The notes under the pieces: generated by a model
Told to the model about the DNA's origin: nothing
What the model saw: only the letters and a program-made list of their open reading frames with translations
Databases searched by the model: none
Made by a program: the position numbers and the translations under genes
In this document: positions 5,869 through 13,751 of the stretch, in pieces
Numbering within the stretch: position 1 is the first letter of the stretch
Layout: every line of letters begins with the position of its first letter
Source: CAZGTQ01 sp964528575
GTDB taxonomy: Bacteria; Planctomycetota; UBA1135; GCA-002686595
Assembly (NCBI GenBank): GCA_964528575.1
Contig: CAZGTQ010000150.1
Location: 1-27,480 of the forward strand
Length of the DNA stretch: 27,480 nt
Reading direction: 5' to 3'

Positions 5869-6786
5869 GTGCGCGTCGGAGTCTTGCACGCGCTGATCCG
5901 GCGCGAAGAAAAGTGGCTCGTGGAAGAGCTCGAGCGCCGCGGCGTCGAGGTCGTGATGATCCACGCCGACCGCGTGACGCTGAGCCTCGACGCGGACGCC
6001 GTGGCCGAGCCGCCGCCGCCGTTCGGCGACGTCGACGTCGTGATCGAGCGCTGCGTCAGCCACTCGCGCGCGCTCGCCGTCCTGCGCGTCCTCGACGCCT
6101 GGGGCATCCCCTGCGTCAACCCGTGGCACGTCGCCGACATCTGCGGCGACAAGCTCGCGACGAACGCCGCGCTCGCGCGCGCGGGCGTCCCGACGCCGCG
6201 GGCGCGCACGGCGTTCACGCCCGAATCGGCGCTCGCGGCGATCGAGGAGCTCGGCTACCCGGCCGTGCTGAAGCCGGCGGTCGGCTCGTGGGGCCGCCTG
6301 ATGGCGCGGGTCAAGGACCGCGACGCCGCCGAGGCCGTGCTCGAGCACAAGAGCACGCTCGGCACCTACCACCACTCGATCTTCTACATCCAGGAGCACG
6401 TCGACAAGCCGGGCTACGACCTGCGCTCGTTCGTCATCGGCGACGAGACGATCTGCGCGATCGCGCGCGACTCGTCGCACTGGATCACGAACACCGCGCG
6501 CGGCGGCAAGGTGCGCAACTGGCCGGTCGACGAGGAGCTCGACCGCCTCTCGCGCGCGGCCGCGGCCGCGGTCGGAGGCGGCGTCGTCGCGATCGACCTG
6601 CTCCCGACGCGCGACGGCCGGCTGCTCGTCAACGAGGTCAACTACACGATGGAGTTCAAGAACTCCGTCGAGCCGACGGGCGTCGACATCCCCGCGCGCA
6701 TCGTCGACTGGGTGCTGTCGGTGGGCGAGGGGCGCGAGCTCCCGCGGCCGGCGCCGCCGCTCGTCGCCGGAGGCGCGCGTGGTTAG
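5869..6786 (+). CDS. lysX: LysX-type ATP-grasp ligase, loads LysW
   Basis: A 305-residue ATP-grasp (RimK-like) enzyme with a GTG start 1 nt after the lysW stop. It starts MRVGVLHALIRREEKWLVEEL, with CGDKLATNAALARAGVPTPRA at about 89-109, the ATP-binding YPAVLKPAVGSWGRLM, YIQEHV, the ITNTARGG loop, and the metal-binding NEVNYTMEFKNS segment near residue 258. LysX and ArgX activate the C-terminal Glu of LysW with ATP and form an amide with alpha-aminoadipate or glutamate. I cannot decide the substrate by eye, so LysX is a family name here. The final 8 nt overlap the lysY start, so expression is coupled. Confidence 0.93.
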   Translation: MRVGVLHALIRREEKWLVEELERRGVEVVMIHADRVTLSLDADAVAEPPPPFGDVDVVIERCVSHSRALAVLRVLDAWGIPCVNPWHVADICGDKLATNAALARAGVPTPRARTAFTPESALAAIEELGYPAVLKPAVGSWGRLMARVKDRDAAEAVLEHKSTLGTYHHSIFYIQEHVDKPGYDLRSFVIGDETICAIARDSSHWITNTARGGKVRNWPVDEELDRLSRAAAAAVGGGVVAIDLLPTRDGRLLVNEVNYTMEFKNSVEPTGVDIPARIVDWVLSVGEGRELPRPAPPLVAGGARG

Positions 6787-7804
6787 CGTCGCGATCGTCG
6801 GCGCGTCCGGCTACGCGGGCGGCGAGTGTCTGCGCCTGCTCCTCGACCACCCCTCGGCCGACGTGACGCAGATCACGTCGAACAGCCAGGCCGGCCGCTA
6901 CGCGCACTCGGTGCACCCCAACTTGCGTGGGCGCACCGCGTTGCGCTTCGTGCCCGAGAGCGAGCTCGAGCGCGCCGACGTGCTCCTGATCGCCGGCGGC
7001 CACGGCGACACGGCCAAGCGCATCGACCGGCTCGTCGAGCGCGCCGAACGCATCGTCGACCTGTCGAGCGACTTCCGCTTGCGCGACCCGGCCGCGTACG
7101 AGCGCTGGTACAAGCAGCCGCACCCCGCGCCGCAGTGGCTCGAGCGTTTCGTGTACGGGCTGCCCGAGCTGTCGCGCGAGGCGCTGCGCGGCGCGCGCTA
7201 CGCGAGCGGCGTCGGCTGCAACGCGACGGCGGCGATCCTCGCGCTGCTCCCGCTCGCCAAGAGCGGCGTGCTCGAGCGCGCGGTCGTCGAGGTCAAGGTC
7301 GGCTCGTCCGAGGCGGGCGCGAAGCCGGGCGCCGGTGGGCACCACCCCGAGCGCGCCGGCTGCGTGCGCTCGTTCGCGCCGACCGGCCACCGCCATCAGG
7401 CGGAGATCCTCCAAGCGCTCGGCGCGGTCGAGCTGCACTTCTCGGCGACCGCGGTCGAGATGGTGCGCGGCGTGCTGTGCACAGCGCACGCGTTCCTGCG
7501 CGAGGACCTCGAGGAGCGCGACGTCTGGCGGCTGTACCGCGAGCACTACGCGGACGAGCCGTTCGTGCGCCTCGTCAAGGACCGCCAGGGGCTCTACCGC
7601 TACCCGGAGCCGAAGATCGTCGCCGGGACCAACTACTGCGACGTCGGTTTCGAGCGCGACGACGACACCGGGCGCCTCGTCGTGATCAGCGCGCTCGACA
7701 ACCTGGGCAAGGGCGCCGCGGGCAGCGCCGTCCAGGCGATGAACCTGATGCTCGGCTTGGACGAGGACGCGGGCCTGGGTTTTGCCGGCCTGCACCCCGT
7801 CTGA
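6779..7804 (+). CDS. lysY: LysW-aminoadipate/glutamate semialdehyde dehydrogenase (LysY/ArgC type)
   Basis: A 341-residue ArgC-family reductase with a GTG start inside the end of lysX. The NADPH-binding GASGYAGGECLRLL is at residues 8-21, the catalytic Cys147 lies in ASGVGCNATA, and the GHRHQAEI segment supplies the conserved His. It reduces the LysW-bound acyl phosphate made by LysZ to the semialdehyde. NSQAGRYAHSVHPNLRG (35-51) is typical of the LysY branch, while classic ArgC proteins differ there. The stop is followed 21 nt later by lysZ with GGGAGC as ribosome site. It acts in the cytosol as the third pathway step. Confidence 0.93.
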   Translation: MVSVAIVGASGYAGGECLRLLLDHPSADVTQITSNSQAGRYAHSVHPNLRGRTALRFVPESELERADVLLIAGGHGDTAKRIDRLVERAERIVDLSSDFRLRDPAAYERWYKQPHPAPQWLERFVYGLPELSREALRGARYASGVGCNATAAILALLPLAKSGVLERAVVEVKVGSSEAGAKPGAGGHHPERAGCVRSFAPTGHRHQAEILQALGAVELHFSATAVEMVRGVLCTAHAFLREDLEERDVWRLYREHYADEPFVRLVKDRQGLYRYPEPKIVAGTNYCDVGFERDDDTGRLVVISALDNLGKGAAGSAVQAMNLMLGLDEDAGLGFAGLHPV

Positions 7805-7825
7805 GCGGACAGGGAGCACCGATCC

Positions 7826-8629
7826 ATGATCGTCTGCAAGGTGGGCGGGAGCGAGGGCATCTCGCTCGACGCGTTCTGCGACGACGCGGCCGCGCTCGTG
7901 CGCGACGGCGTCCCGCTCGTGCTCGTGCACGGCGGCTCGCACGAGACGAACCGCGTCGCGGAGGCGCTCGGCCATCCGCCGCGCTTCGTCACGTCGCCGT
8001 CGGGCTACACGAGCCGGCTGACCGACCGGCGCACGCTCGAGATCTTCGAGATGGTGTACTGCGGCTCGGTCAACAAGGGCGTCGTCGAGCGCTTGCAGAA
8101 GCGCGGCGTCGACGCGGTCGGGCTGTCCGGCCTCGACGGGCGCATTTGGCAGGGGACGCGCAAGAGCGCGATCCGCGCGATCGAGAACGGCCGCGTGCGC
8201 GTCGTGCGCGACACGTGGACCGGCACGGTCGAGCGCGTCGACGTCGCGTTCCTGCGGGCGCTGATCGACGCGAAGAAGCTCCCGGTGCTGACGCCGCCCG
8301 CCGCGAGCTTCGAGGGCGAGGCGATCAACGTCGACGGCGACCGCGCGGCGGCGGCGACGGCGGCGGCGCTCGGCGCGGACGCGCTGCTGCTCCTCTCGAA
8401 CGTGCCGGGGCTGCTGCGCGAGCGGACGGACGAGTCGACGCTCGTGCGCTCGCTCTCGCGCGGCGAGCTCGAGCGCGCGCGCGGGATGGCGGAGGGACGA
8501 ATGCGCATCAAGCTGCTCGGCGCCGAGGAAGCGCTCGACGGCGGCGTGGGGCGCGTGGTGATCGGAGACGCGCGCGGCACGGAGCCGATCCGCCGCGCTT
8601 TGGAAGGCGAAGGGACGGTGATCCGGTGA
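7826..8629 (+). CDS. lysZ: LysW-aminoadipate/glutamate kinase (LysZ/ArgB type)
   Basis: A 267-residue amino-acid kinase. It starts MIVCKVGGSEG (the phosphate-binding KVGGS), then LVLVHGGSHETN (31-42), a substrate region SPSGYTSRLTDRRTLEIFEMVYCG, the NVDGDRAAAATAAALGA nucleotide/active-site segment near residue 170, and a C-terminal GRMRIKLLGAEEAL with the conserved Lys. It phosphorylates the side-chain carboxylate of the LysW-bound substrate. The SGYTSR segment is what LysZ proteins show where ArgB has a different glutamate-binding loop; this is family knowledge recalled, not tested. Its stop overlaps the lysJ GTG (8626-8629). Confidence 0.93.
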   Translation: MIVCKVGGSEGISLDAFCDDAAALVRDGVPLVLVHGGSHETNRVAEALGHPPRFVTSPSGYTSRLTDRRTLEIFEMVYCGSVNKGVVERLQKRGVDAVGLSGLDGRIWQGTRKSAIRAIENGRVRVVRDTWTGTVERVDVAFLRALIDAKKLPVLTPPAASFEGEAINVDGDRAAAATAAALGADALLLLSNVPGLLRERTDESTLVRSLSRGELERARGMAEGRMRIKLLGAEEALDGGVGRVVIGDARGTEPIRRALEGEGTVIR

Positions 8630-9810
8630 CGGCGACGATCGAGCAGGACCGCGTGCTCGCGCTCGAGCGCGCGCACGAGAGCGGGGTGTACGCGAGCCGC
8701 GGCATCGCGCTCGTCGAGGGGAGCGGCGCGCGCGTGCGCGACGCGGAGGGACGCGAGTACGTCGATTGCTCGGCCGGCCACGGCGTCGCGAGCGTCGGCC
8801 ACGGCCATCCGCGCGTCAAGGCGGCGATCACGGCACAGCTCGAGCGCTTGACGACGTGCCCGCAGACGTTCGCGAACGACAAGCGCAGCGAGCTCTACGA
8901 GCGTCTCGCCGAGGTCGTGCCGCCGGGGCTCGAGCGCTTCTTCCTGTGCAACTCGGGCACGGAGGCGGTCGAGGCGGCGCTGAAGATGGCGCGCGTGACG
9001 ACCGGCCGCAACGGCGTCGTCGCGACGATGCGCGGCTTCCACGGCCGCACGCTCGGCGCGCTGTCGGCGACGTGGGAGAAGCGCTTCCGCGAGCCGTTCG
9101 GCCCGCTCGTCCCCGGCTTCGCGCACGTGCCGTACGGGCGCCTCGAGCCGATGGAGGAGGCGCTCGGCGCCGACACGGCGTGCGTGATCGTCGAGATCGT
9201 GCAGGGCGAGGGCGGCGTGCACGCGGGGACGACCGAGTACTTCGACGGGCTGCGGCGGCTGTGCACGGAGCGCGGCGTGCTGCTCGTCGTCGACGAGGTA
9301 CAGACCGGCTTCGCGCGCACCGGCGCGATGTTCGCGTGCGAGTACCACGGCCTCGTGCCGGACCTCTTGTGCCTGGGCAAGGCGATCGGCGGCGGGCTGC
9401 CGATGGGCGCGGTCGCGATCGGGCCGCGCGTCGGCGCGCTCGAGGCCGGCTGGCACGGCTCGACCTTCGGCGGCAACCCGCTCGCGTGCGCGGCGGCGGT
9501 CGCGGTGCTCGACGTGATCGCGGAGGAGGAGCTCGTCACGCGCAGCGCGAGCCTCGGCCGCTGGCTCTTGCACGAGCTCGAGCGGATCGACGCGCCGATC
9601 GTGCGCGCGGTGCGCGGCCTGGGGCTGATGGTCGGCGTCGAGCTGCGCTCGCGCGTGCAACCCGTGCTCGCGACGCTGCTCGAGCGCGGCGTGATCGCGC
9701 TCCCGGCGGGCGCGACGGTGTTGCGTCTGCTCCCGCCGCTCGTCATCGAGCGCGAGGATCTGACGTTCGCGCTCGAGACGATCGGCGCGGTGCTGAAGGA
9801 GCAGGAGTGA
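8626..9810 (+). CDS. lysJ: LysW-gamma-semialdehyde aminotransferase (LysJ/ArgD type)
   Basis: A 394-residue class-III PLP aminotransferase with a GTG start overlapping the lysZ stop. CSAGHGVASVGHGHP is at 48-62, the phosphate-binding LCNSGTEAVEAALKMAR at 107-123, the aromatic-stacking GFHGRTLGALSAT at 137-149, the PLP-nitrogen Asp223 in VVDEVQTGFARTG, and the Schiff-base Lys252 in CLGKAIGGGLP. It transfers an amino group, normally from glutamate, to the LysW-bound semialdehyde to give LysW-lysine or LysW-ornithine. Length is normal for the family. The stop overlaps the lysK GTG by four bases. Confidence 0.93.
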   Translation: MTATIEQDRVLALERAHESGVYASRGIALVEGSGARVRDAEGREYVDCSAGHGVASVGHGHPRVKAAITAQLERLTTCPQTFANDKRSELYERLAEVVPPGLERFFLCNSGTEAVEAALKMARVTTGRNGVVATMRGFHGRTLGALSATWEKRFREPFGPLVPGFAHVPYGRLEPMEEALGADTACVIVEIVQGEGGVHAGTTEYFDGLRRLCTERGVLLVVDEVQTGFARTGAMFACEYHGLVPDLLCLGKAIGGGLPMGAVAIGPRVGALEAGWHGSTFGGNPLACAAAVAVLDVIAEEELVTRSASLGRWLLHELERIDAPIVRAVRGLGLMVGVELRSRVQPVLATLLERGVIALPAGATVLRLLPPLVIEREDLTFALETIGAVLKEQE

Positions 9811-10877
9811 GCGCAGCGGCCGAGCTGCTGCGCGAGATGATCGCCGTGCCGAGCCCGTCGGGCGGCGAGGCGGCGCTCGCGCATCTGCTCGTCGAGCGCA
9901 TGAGCGCGCTCGGCTTCGACGCGCACGTCGACGGCGCGGGCAACGCGGTCGGCGTGCGCCGCGGGCCGGACGAGCCAGGCGCCCAGGCGCGTGAGCTCGT
10001 GCTCCTCGGCCACATGGACACGGTGCCCGGCAACGTGCCGCAGCGCACCGAGGGCGACCTGATCTGGGGCCGCGGCGCGGTCGACGCGAAGGGGCCGCTG
10101 TGCGCGTTCGTGCGCGCGGTGGGGAGCGTCGAGCCGGCGCCGGGCGTCACGCTCACCGTCGTCGGCGCGGTGGAGGAGGAGGCCCCGACGTCGCGCGGCG
10201 CGCGCTTCGTCGCGCGGCGGCCGGCGCCCGAGGCGTGCATCATCGGCGAGCCGTCGGGCTGGGACGCGGTCACGGTCGGCTACAAGGGCGCGCTGCGCGT
10301 CGAGTATCGCGCGGAGCAGCCGGGCGGCCACGGCGCGGGCCCGCTGCCGGCGGTCGCGGAACGCGCGACGGCGTTCTGGGAGGCGGCGCGCGCGTGGTGC
10401 GCCGAGCACGACGCGGGCCGCGAGCGCCTGTTCGAACGCGTGCTTCCCTCGTTGCGCGCGATCCGCACGTCGAGCGACGGCCTCACCGACGTCGTCGAGG
10501 CCTCGTTCGGCTTCCGCTTGCCGCCGGACTTCGACGTCGAGCGCCTGCGCGCGTTCCTCGCCGAGCGCGCCGAGGGAGCGGAGCTGCGCTTTCACGGCCA
10601 CGAGGTCGCGTGGACCTCGCCGCGCACGACGCCGCTCGCGCGCGCGTTGCTCGGCTCGATCCGCGCGGCCGGCGGCGAAGCGCGCGCGAAGCACAAGACG
10701 GGCACGTCCGACATGAACGTGCTCGGCCCCGTCTGGGGCTGCCCGATCGTCGCGTACGGCCCGGGCGACAGCACGCTCGACCACACGCCCAACGAGCACC
10801 TCTCGATCGCCGAGCTCGAGCGCTCGATCGAGGTCCTGCGCGGCGCGCTCGCCCGCGGCGGCTGGGCGCAGCCGTGA
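9807..10877 (+). CDS. lysK: LysW-lysine/ornithine hydrolase (LysK/ArgE type, M20 family)
   Basis: A 356-residue M20 metallopeptidase with a GTG start at 9807. Metal ligands are readable: His69 and Asp71 in LLGHMDTVP, Asp93 in GAVDAKGPL, and the Glu pair at 123-124 in AVEEEAPTSRGARF. The C-terminal KHKTGTSDMNVLG and YGPGDSTLDHTPNEHLS are hallmarks of LysK-type deacylases. It cleaves the bond between the product and the LysW Glu, releasing free lysine or ornithine and regenerating the carrier. A methyltransferase gene overlaps its stop (GTGA at 10874-10877), which suggests the operon continues. Confidence 0.93.
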   Translation: MSAAAELLREMIAVPSPSGGEAALAHLLVERMSALGFDAHVDGAGNAVGVRRGPDEPGAQARELVLLGHMDTVPGNVPQRTEGDLIWGRGAVDAKGPLCAFVRAVGSVEPAPGVTLTVVGAVEEEAPTSRGARFVARRPAPEACIIGEPSGWDAVTVGYKGALRVEYRAEQPGGHGAGPLPAVAERATAFWEAARAWCAEHDAGRERLFERVLPSLRAIRTSSDGLTDVVEASFGFRLPPDFDVERLRAFLAERAEGAELRFHGHEVAWTSPRTTPLARALLGSIRAAGGEARAKHKTGTSDMNVLGPVWGCPIVAYGPGDSTLDHTPNEHLSIAELERSIEVLRGALARGGWAQP

Positions 10878-11617
10878 GCGCGGAGCCGCCGCCGCGCCTC
10901 TACGCCGAGCTCGCGTCGTGGTGGCCGCTGCTCTCGGCGCCGGCGGACTATGCGGAGGAGACCGCGTTCTACGCGCGCGAGCTCGCGGACGCGTGCGAGG
11001 GCGAGGCGCGCACGCTGCTCGAGCTCGGCAGCGGCGGCGGCAACAACGCATCGCACCTGAAGGCGCGTTTTCGCGCGACGCTCGTCGACTTGTCCGCGGG
11101 CATGCTCGCGGTGAGCCGCGCGGCGAATCCCGAGTGCGAGCACGTGCAGGGCGACATGCGCGCCGTGCGGCTCGGACGCACGTTCGATTGCGTGCTCGTG
11201 CACGACGCCATCGGGTACATGACGACGGAGGCGGATCTGCGCGCGGCGATCGCGACGGCCTTCGTCCACTGTCGAGCGGGCGGAGCGGCGCTCTTCGCGC
11301 CCGACGCGCTGCGCGAGACCCTTCACCCGTCGACGTCGCACGGCGGCCACGACGGCGACGGCCGCGCGCTGCGCTACCTGCAGTGGACGCACGATCCGGA
11401 CCCGGCGGACACGATGTACGTCGTCGACTTCGCGTACCTGCTGCGCGATGGCGACGGCGCGACGCGCGTCGAGCAAGACCGCCACGTCTTCGGTCTGTTC
11501 GCCCGGGGGGACTGGCTCCGGCTGCTCGCCGAGGCCGGCTTCCGCCCGCGCGCGGTACCGCACCCGCTGTCCGCGGCCGAGGGCGGCGCGGGCGAGCTCT
11601 TCGTGGCCGTGCGCTGA
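10874..11617 (+). CDS. Class I SAM-dependent methyltransferase
   Basis: A 247-residue protein with a GTG start in the lysK stop. Motif I is LLELGSGGGNNASHL at residues 48-62. It continues with TLVDLSAGMLAVSRAANP (acidic residue in motif II), HVQGDMRAVRLGRTFDCVLVHDAIGYM (motifs III/IV), and a C-terminal half with several Trp/Phe/Asp residues (LQWTHDPDPADTMYVVDFAYL) resembling methyltransferases of small molecules or proteins. The overlap shows it is made with the LysW enzymes, but it is not a standard pathway member. It could modify the product, the carrier or something unrelated. No clear terminator follows, and the 271-nt gap to 11889 holds no recognisable gene. Confidence 0.88.
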   Translation: MSAEPPPRLYAELASWWPLLSAPADYAEETAFYARELADACEGEARTLLELGSGGGNNASHLKARFRATLVDLSAGMLAVSRAANPECEHVQGDMRAVRLGRTFDCVLVHDAIGYMTTEADLRAAIATAFVHCRAGGAALFAPDALRETLHPSTSHGGHDGDGRALRYLQWTHDPDPADTMYVVDFAYLLRDGDGATRVEQDRHVFGLFARGDWLRLLAEAGFRPRAVPHPLSAAEGGAGELFVAVR

Positions 11618-11888
11618 CGCGGCCCGCGCCCTGAGCTCGAGCGACTCATGGTGATGTAGTGCAGACTCCTGGCAATGGACCGCGTCGGAGCCGTCGAGGA
11701 GCGCGCGTGGCTCTTTGGAAGGGGGCGCCGCGGGACGCGCTCGTCCGACGCCGGCGGGGCTGTGCATTGAGCTTGCCGCAGAGAAAACGCAGAAAATCGA
11801 GCCGAGCGCGCGTGGCCGAACGAGCCGCGGTCGTCCGGCTCCTCTCCCCCCAAAATCGCCGCTGCTCCGAGCCCCCGGGGAGCGGCGC

Positions 11889-13748
11889 ATGAAGGAACGC
11901 ATGAGCTCATCCAGCATGCCGTCTCGCTCCACCCTTTCCCTCCTCGCGTCCGTGCTCCTCGCCGCCGTCGCCTCCGGCCAGGCGCAGCCGCCCGGAGGCT
12001 GGTCGCCGACGAACCCCCCGTTCCATCACAACGACATCGACTGGCCCTCGACGATCGGCACGGGCCAGTCGTTCCGCGAGGTGGCGCCCGGCGAGTTCAC
12101 CGGCCTCACCTTCGTTTCCGACTTCGTCCGCAAGGGCGGCGAGGTCGGCTTCGTCTTCTTGCCGCACCTGACGGCGAGCGTGAGCGCGCTCACGACGCTC
12201 GTCGGCACGTCGCTCCCACCGATCAGCGCGATCGGAACGTTTCCCGGGGGGCACACCGACGGCCACGCCAGCCTGCTCGCAGCCGACTCGACCGGGCTGT
12301 GGGAGTACGAGATGCAGATGCCCGACCCTCCGGGCCCGGCCCCGAGCGCGACGCGCACGCTCGTCCACGCGGGCGATTGGATCAGCGCGCGGCACGTCGC
12401 CGCCGTCGATCTGGACGGCGATCTCGACCAGGACTTGATCGGGATCACCGACGACGGGCTCGGCATCATCGTGCAGAAGAACGTCTCGGGCGTCTTCGCC
12501 GCGCCGAGCACCTACGCGGTGCCGGACGCCGCCGTCCAGGTCGTCGCGTTCGACTACGTCCCCGGCGGCGAGCTCGAGCTCGTCGTCCTCACCGTGGAGG
12601 AGCTGCGCATCCTGACAGCGGGCGGTGGCTACGTCACGGACATCCGTCTCGCGTACAGCGGCGGTGCGATCGCGGTCGTCGAGTCGGCGACCGGCCCGTT
12701 CCTCGCGTGGGTCGTGCGCGAGGCGAACGACGGCTTCTTCTGGCTGCACAGGATCTACGAGCAGAGCGTGTGGGGGAGCCCCGTCGCGCTGCTCGTGCCG
12801 TTCAGCGAGAGCGGACCCGCCGTCGACCTGGACGTCGCGGGGCTCTCGAGCGGCGACTTCGACGCGGACGGCCGCGGCGACCTCGCGTTCTCGATCCGCA
12901 ACCACCACCAGGCGCTCGTCTTGCTCCAGCGCGAAGACAAGACGTTCTCCGTGGATCCGGACGACGACGCGTACGTGCTGTTCGATCTTTCGGAGCAGCC
13001 TGCTCAGGCGGCACCGAACAACGAAGCGACCTACGGGTTCGCCAACCACGCGAACAACGGCGGCGACACGATCATCGCGCCCGTGCAGAGCCGATCGGCC
13101 CTCGTCGTCCTGTCGTGGCAATCGCCGGCGCAGCTCGTGTACTACGGCGAGGATCCGGTGATCTCTCCGCGCTCGTGCTACTCGGACGGGGAAACGCGGG
13201 ACACGCTGACGCTCGAGTTCGCTCACCTACCGAACGAGATCCTCGAGTACGACCGACTCCAAGTGATTCTCTGGGAACAGCCGGATCCGGACGCGAACGA
13301 CGAACAGCAATACGTACAACCCGACGCGCTGGTCAACGAGACGTTCCAGATCGAGGAGCCGACGCCCCAGAATCCCGAGCCGTACGCCTGCTCCGGTCTC
13401 AATATCGCCGAGTTCGAGCTCGCGCACCCGATCGCGACCGGAGCGCCGTTGCCGCACTACTACCTACAGATGCGGGGAATCGACCTGAATGCACAAGACC
13501 GCATCATCGCCGCGTCGTGGGACATGATCGTCGGCTACACGCGCGCGTCCCCCACGTATCTCGAGGGGCTGGCGTATCCCCAAGAGCCCCTGGAGATCGA
13601 CACGATCTGCGATGTGCAGCACGCCGGCGGGGCCGAGATCGGCGCGATCGTCGTGCTCGACATCATCCCGGAATTCGTTCCGGACACGACGCCGAACTTC
13701 GGCGTGGCCTACATCGGGGCCGAGTACATGATCCCGGCCTGCTATTGA
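11889..13748 (+). CDS. Secreted FG-GAP/VCBS-repeat-like protein
   Basis: A 619-residue exported protein. The signal peptide is a Ser/Arg-rich start followed by LSLLASVLLAAVASGQAQ, with cleavage near residue 32. ATG 11889 has GGGGAGC upstream; ATG 11901, preceded by AAGGA, is an alternative four codons later. Two calcium-binding-like FG-GAP motifs are clear: AVDLDGDLDQDLIGI near residue 170 and SGDFDADGRGDLAFSI near 320, consistent with a beta-propeller between about 60 and 420. The C-terminal 200 residues (a YSDGETRDTLTLEF region onward) hold no repeats and may form a beta-sandwich, with a few cysteines (CYSDG, YACSG, ICDVQ, final PACY). Likely a cell-surface or matrix protein. It ends 3 nt from the convergent CHAT gene. 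Confidence 0.85.
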   Translation: MKERMSSSSMPSRSTLSLLASVLLAAVASGQAQPPGGWSPTNPPFHHNDIDWPSTIGTGQSFREVAPGEFTGLTFVSDFVRKGGEVGFVFLPHLTASVSALTTLVGTSLPPISAIGTFPGGHTDGHASLLAADSTGLWEYEMQMPDPPGPAPSATRTLVHAGDWISARHVAAVDLDGDLDQDLIGITDDGLGIIVQKNVSGVFAAPSTYAVPDAAVQVVAFDYVPGGELELVVLTVEELRILTAGGGYVTDIRLAYSGGAIAVVESATGPFLAWVVREANDGFFWLHRIYEQSVWGSPVALLVPFSESGPAVDLDVAGLSSGDFDADGRGDLAFSIRNHHQALVLLQREDKTFSVDPDDDAYVLFDLSEQPAQAAPNNEATYGFANHANNGGDTIIAPVQSRSALVVLSWQSPAQLVYYGEDPVISPRSCYSDGETRDTLTLEFAHLPNEILEYDRLQVILWEQPDPDANDEQQYVQPDALVNETFQIEEPTPQNPEPYACSGLNIAEFELAHPIATGAPLPHYYLQMRGIDLNAQDRIIAASWDMIVGYTRASPTYLEGLAYPQEPLEIDTICDVQHAGGAEIGAIVVLDIIPEFVPDTTPNFGVAYIGAEYMIPACY

Positions 13749-13751
13749 GCG

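Noticed and set aside
6656..11051. Several long minus-strand open frames opposite the LysW operon
   Set aside because: They are antisense shadows of lysX to the methyltransferase, without family motifs or sensible starts, and have the composition of complement-strand GC-rich codons.
11659..11888. Short ORF before the FG-GAP gene
   Set aside because: It is basic, low-complexity residues with no start signal, and is more likely untranslated leader of the secreted protein.
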